From an uncultured Crocinitomix sp. (GTDB taxonomy: Bacteria; Bacteroidota; Bacteroidia; Flavobacteriales_D; Crocinitomicaceae), in the NCBI GenBank assembly GCA_905478225.1, contig CAJQHR010000006.1, positions 1 to 64,000 of the forward strand: a DNA stretch of 64,000 nucleotides. The letters run 5' to 3'. The notes under the pieces are model-generated. The model saw only the letters and a list, made by a program, of their open reading frames with translations, ran no database searches and was not told the DNA's origin. How positions within the stretch are numbered: the stretch's first letter is position 1; the number at the start of each line of letters is the position of its first letter. Both the position numbers and the translations under genes were made by a program. Below are positions 60,717 through 64,000 of the stretch, piece by piece.

Positions 60717-62563
60717 TTACGGATAATGTCGTCTATATCAGGAATTAAATTCGCGTTAAAAATCCGGTTTTCTTTTGCTGTATCGGCTATGGTTCGATTA
60801 ATATATTTTTCAATCATTAATGCCGCTACTGGCGCTGACCATGTTCCGCCAAACCCCGTATTCTCAATGAATACTGAAATTGCAATTTGCGGATTTTCTC
60901 GAGGAGCAAAAGCCATGAAGTTAGAGTGGTCAGTCAATTGATATACCTTCCCATTTATTTTTTTAAAGTTCTCAACCGTTCCTGTTTTACCACATACCGC
61001 AATGCTATCAATTCTTGCACGGCGAGCTGTTCCGCCGCTTTCATTCACAACACGCGACATGCCATCAACAACAGGCTCAAAATATTGCGAATCGACCATT
61101 GTATAATTTGGTGTCAAATACATCTCTGGAACCTCAGAACCTTCAATATCTTTGATAAAATGAGGGTAATAATAATGTCCGCGATTGGAGATAATTGCCG
61201 CCAAGTTTGCCATTTCCATTGGGGTAATTAAAACCTCGCCCTGTCCAATTGCAATAGACTGGATGGTGCTAAAAGCCCACCTAAAATTTAAACGCTCATT
61301 GTAATAATCTGTATCGGGAACATTGCCGTGAACGTTCGTTGGAAAATCTGTTTTTAAATCCACACCGATTCCAAAACTGCGGACATATTCCGCCCAAATA
61401 TCTAGTCCGATTGCGGCATCTTTAAAAACGCTAGGGTCTTTTCCTTGCTGAATAATTCGCCGGGCAAGCTGAACAAAATAGGGGTTACATGACATTTTTA
61501 CACCGTCAGAAACACCTTGCGCGGTAGGGTGATTATGGCAACCCAATAATGATTTATTGCACGGAAAACTTGAGTTTTCCGTAATAACACCCTCTTGCAT
61601 TCCAATGAGCGCCATCACTGTTTTAAAAATCGATCCAGGCATATATGCCGAGTTGATGGAGCGGTTTTGTAAGGGTAAAAGGGTGTCTTCTTGTAAACAG
61701 CCATAATTTACGCCTAAATGTCGTCCAACCAATAAATTTGGATCATAAGTTGGTGCTGAAACCATGGCTAAGATTTCACCGGTAGAAGGCTCAATTGCAA
61801 CGATACTGCCCAGTTTATTCTGCATTAATTTTTCACCATATTCCTGCAGTTCCCAATCGATAGAAAGTGTTATATTTTTACCTTGGCGTGCTGTGGTATC
61901 ATAATCACCATTTTCATACTCACCTGTTTGCATTCCAATAGCATCTTGCAAATAATACTTGACGCCTCTTTGTCCACGTAGCTGCTCTTCATACATGCGT
62001 TCAATTCCTGTTCGGCCAATATAGTCACCCGGTTTATAATAAGGGTCCTTTTCAATATCAGCTGGACTTGCTTCATTCATATAACCCAAAACATGGGCAG
62101 CAATTTTTTTTGGATAAACTCTTAAAGTACGCGCTACTTCAAAAAATCCGGGATACTTATAGAGTTCTGGCGCAATTTGAGCAAACTCATTTGGTGGAAT
62201 TTGGCGAACTATTTCTGAAGGTTTTTTAGAGGAATAATCTATGGCCTTTGCCATTTTTGCGGAATAATTTTCCATGGTTATTCCAAGCAGTTCAACGAGC
62301 GCAACACTGTCGGTGTTTTTTGCTTGGCGCGGAATGATATGAATGTCATAATAAACTTCGTTCGAAATAATTTTTTCGCCATTTCGATCATATACAATGC
62401 CTCGAGCAGGATAAGTTAAAATTTTGTTTTCAGAAATAGTTGCTGCCCTTTCTTTCCATTGATCATCTACAACCTGCATATAAAAAAGACGTACAATAAA
62501 AATGAGCGGAATTATCGCAAAAATCAGCGCAATGACATATTTTCGGCTGTCTGTGTTTCTCAT
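60713..62563 (-). CDS. mrdA: Penicillin-binding protein 2 (transpeptidase)
   Basis: A 616-residue class B PBP with an N-terminal anchor (IALIFAIIPLIFIVRLFYMQ) and a dimerisation domain beginning with AYPARGIVYDRNG-type sequence (TYPARGIVYDRNG). The transpeptidase domain has active-site serine in PGSIFKT (SxxK), SCN as the SxN motif, and CGKTGT as the KTG motif. It cross-links glycan made by RodA and sits next to it with a four-base overlap. 160 bases separate it from mreD; that gap is AT-rich and may hold its own promoter. Confidence 0.96.
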   Translation of the reverse strand: MRNTDSRKYVIALIFAIIPLIFIVRLFYMQVVDDQWKERAATISENKILTYPARGIVYDRNGEKIISNEVYYDIHIIPRQAKNTDSVALVELLGITMENYSAKMAKAIDYSSKKPSEIVRQIPPNEFAQIAPELYKYPGFFEVARTLRVYPKKIAAHVLGYMNEASPADIEKDPYYKPGDYIGRTGIERMYEEQLRGQRGVKYYLQDAIGMQTGEYENGDYDTTARQGKNITLSIDWELQEYGEKLMQNKLGSIVAIEPSTGEILAMVSAPTYDPNLLVGRHLGVNYGCLQEDTLLPLQNRSINSAYMPGSIFKTVMALIGMQEGVITENSSFPCNKSLLGCHNHPTAQGVSDGVKMSCNPYFVQLARRIIQQGKDPSVFKDAAIGLDIWAEYVRSFGIGVDLKTDFPTNVHGNVPDTDYYNERLNFRWAFSTIQSIAIGQGEVLITPMEMANLAAIISNRGHYYYPHFIKDIEGSEVPEMYLTPNYTMVDSQYFEPVVDGMSRVVNESGGTARRARIDSIAVCGKTGTVENFKKINGKVYQLTDHSNFMAFAPRENPQIAISVFIENTGFGGTWSAPVAALMIEKYINRTIADTAKENRIFNANLIPDIDDIIRK

Positions 62564-62723
62564 TTAAGTTATTTAAAGTTGAAATTTAACAATGAAAATG
62601 ACAGATTTAGTTGCAGAATAAGGCATTTTATAACAGCAAAGCCATAGCTAAGGTCTGAGAAAATAACGATATTAAGCGAATAGAGATTCATTTTTTAATT
62701 TAAAGAGTCGACTGTAAATAACT

Positions 62724-63239
62724 TCATTTCTTCGAGGGCTTATAGAATATATATTGGAATAACATAATAAGGAATAAGGAGAAGGTTAGGCTAAAGAGCG
62801 TCTTCAATAAAATTTGTCCAATTTGATCAAAACGCAATACCTCAATAATGAAAAACCAAAGGTGATGGATAAATATCAAAACGGTAGCATAGGCTAAAAA
62901 CCACAATTTACCCATGTCATGGATGGAAGGCAATAAAACAGGATCATAACCATCTCTGGGCTTTATAATGTTTAAAACCGTTGGACGCAAATAACCTATA
63001 ACCATAGCTGCTGATGCGTTTAAGCCAAAGGTATTACTGAAAGCATCCACAGAAATACCTAAAACAAAAGCCACCAGCATGGTTAATAAAATATTGAACT
63101 CAAAAGGCAGCATTATAATCATGACCGGATAGATCATTGGATTAACGTATATGCTCATTTCAATATTATTAACCACCAACCCCTGAATGAGTACAATTAA
63201 GACAAAATAAGAACCATATTTAACCCATGCATTATTCAT
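62724..63239 (-). CDS. mreD: Rod-shape determining protein MreD
   Basis: A 171-residue protein with five predicted helices (YFVLIVLIQGLVVNNIEMS at the start, NPMIYPVMIIMLPFEFN) and the MreD-like GISVDAFSNTFGLNASAAMVIGYLRP (in part). It is part of the elongasome and bridges cytoskeleton and cell-wall synthesis. The start overlaps the mreC stop by eight bases, as usual for this pair. Confidence 0.93.
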   Translation of the reverse strand: MNNAWVKYGSYFVLIVLIQGLVVNNIEMSIYVNPMIYPVMIIMLPFEFNILLTMLVAFVLGISVDAFSNTFGLNASAAMVIGYLRPTVLNIIKPRDGYDPVLLPSIHDMGKLWFLAYATVLIFIHHLWFFIIEVLRFDQIGQILLKTLFSLTFSLFLIMLFQYIFYKPSKK

Positions 63240-64000
63240 CTTCTAGGTAAGGACTTTCAAGGTTTAACTGTTCATCTTTCATCATATTCTTAATGACGTA
63301 AACATGGTAAACCGCATTATAATTTACATTCAATTTGATATTTAATCCCATGGTTTGTTCACCATCTTTTGAAATAATTTCGTCAATCGTTCCAACAGGA
63401 ATTCCTTCTGGAAATTGTGTTCCGCCTCCTCGAGTAACAACATCATCTCCAATTTCAATTGGAATGTCCCGCTTTACATCATCAATTTGGGCAAAGTCGC
63501 TATCCAATCCGTCCCATGTCAAAAACCAATATTCATTATTCTTGAGTAGTTTAACGTTCGTGCTCGATTTCTCTGTTAGCACTGTCATAACAATTGAGTA
63601 ATGATGAGACACATCCGCAATGATTCCTATTACACCGTCATCAGAAATGACCCCCATTCCAACTTCAACGCCTTGCGCACTGCCTTTATTTAGGGTGAAA
63701 TAATTATTTCGTTTATTGCTTGAAGAATTAATAACAGTTGCTGGAATGTATTGAAATTGTTCTTTTTTTAGTGTGTCGTTGACATAATAAATATCGCCTT
63801 GCAAAAGATAAAAGCTCTCGGGTTGTTGCGCTTTGAGTTTTGCATTAGCGTCTAACAATTTTTCATTCGCATCAGATAAACTAAAGTGCTTATCAATATT
63901 ATACTTTTTTTCAACGAACCATCCAATAATGCTGGAGGAGGTATTGGTCATCTTGGAGCGGTGATAATCTTTACTGTTAAAAAATAGCGTCAACACGAAA
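63232..64000 (-). CDS. mreC: Rod-shape determining protein MreC, 5' end outside window
   Basis: The visible 256 or so codons run to the window edge and the frame is still open there, so the N-terminal membrane helix lies mostly outside. The GTG/TTG codons near 63996 are not the true start, since LTLFFNSKDYHRSK corresponds to the stretch just after the anchor. A coiled coil (DANEKLLDANAKLKAQ) precedes the two beta domains, with NKGSAQGVEVGMGVIS and VVTRGGGTQFPEGIPVG. It scaffolds the elongasome with MreD, PBP2 and RodA. Confidence 0.95.
   Translation of the reverse strand, partial: FVLTLFFNSKDYHRSKMTNTSSSIIGWFVEKKYNIDKHFSLSDANEKLLDANAKLKAQQPESFYLLQGDIYYVNDTLKKEQFQYIPATVINSSSNKRNNYFTLNKGSAQGVEVGMGVISDDGVIGIIADVSHHYSIVMTVLTEKSSTNVKLLKNNEYWFLTWDGLDSDFAQIDDVKRDIPIEIGDDVVTRGGGTQFPEGIPVGTIDEIISKDGEQTMGLNIKLNVNYNAVYHVYVIKNMMKDEQLNLESPYLEDE

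Overview
The window looks like a chromosomal segment of a low-GC member of the Bacteroidota, most likely Flavobacteriia. The evidence is type IX secretion (T9SS) sorting domains, a gliding-motility-type C-terminal domain, a FecI/FecR/TonB receptor operon, WG and MORN repeat proteins, and bacteroidete promoter boxes (TTG and TAnnTTTG) with no clear Shine-Dalgarno sequences. GC content was judged by eye, not computed. I saw no rRNA, tRNA or CRISPR array.

Layout. 0-12.4 kb: a membrane-anchored CotH protein, an ECF sigma factor with a PKD/CHU-C membrane partner, a TlpA-like oxidoreductase, rpiB, a translationally coupled trio (MORN protein, HWE-type histidine kinase, LytTR regulator) and an SCO protein, followed by gene debris. 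12.9-17 kb: aspS and molybdate importer genes modABC. 17-25 kb: four T9SS surface proteins, three of them tandem paralogues with nearly identical promoters carrying A8-A10 tracts in the spacer. 25.4-29.6 kb: two molybdenum-storage-protein-like (MoSto) subunits, a multi-pass membrane protein resembling fused ECF-transporter parts, and an outer-membrane porin, all on one strand. I consider this the most interesting locus. It lies about 8.5 kb from modABC, suggesting uptake plus intracellular storage of molybdate or tungstate.

29.7-38.4 kb: tadA, tspO, and a lipoprotein-FecI-FecR-TonB receptor operon whose receptor signal peptide seems to need an ATT or ATC start. Next come an intact IS3-like element and the integrase pseudogene beside it. 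38.4-45.4 kb is housekeeping and envelope metabolism: lysS, a phosphosugar isomerase, a peroxiredoxin, a dihaem peroxidase, lipB and a serine hydrolase. 45.5-57.3 kb mixes intact genes (nhaC, an exonuclease, a WG-repeat protein) with many broken ones: an SDR, a cytochrome/DUF3365 gene, an alpha/beta hydrolase, sigZ with two in-frame stops, and a secreted glycoside-hydrolase-like gene with a frameshift and a stop. A 27-residue protein with nine cysteines follows sigZ. 57.4-64 kb: a DJ-1-like lipoprotein, a CPBP protease and the cell-shape cluster rodA, mrdA, mreD, mreC, with mreC cut by the window edge.
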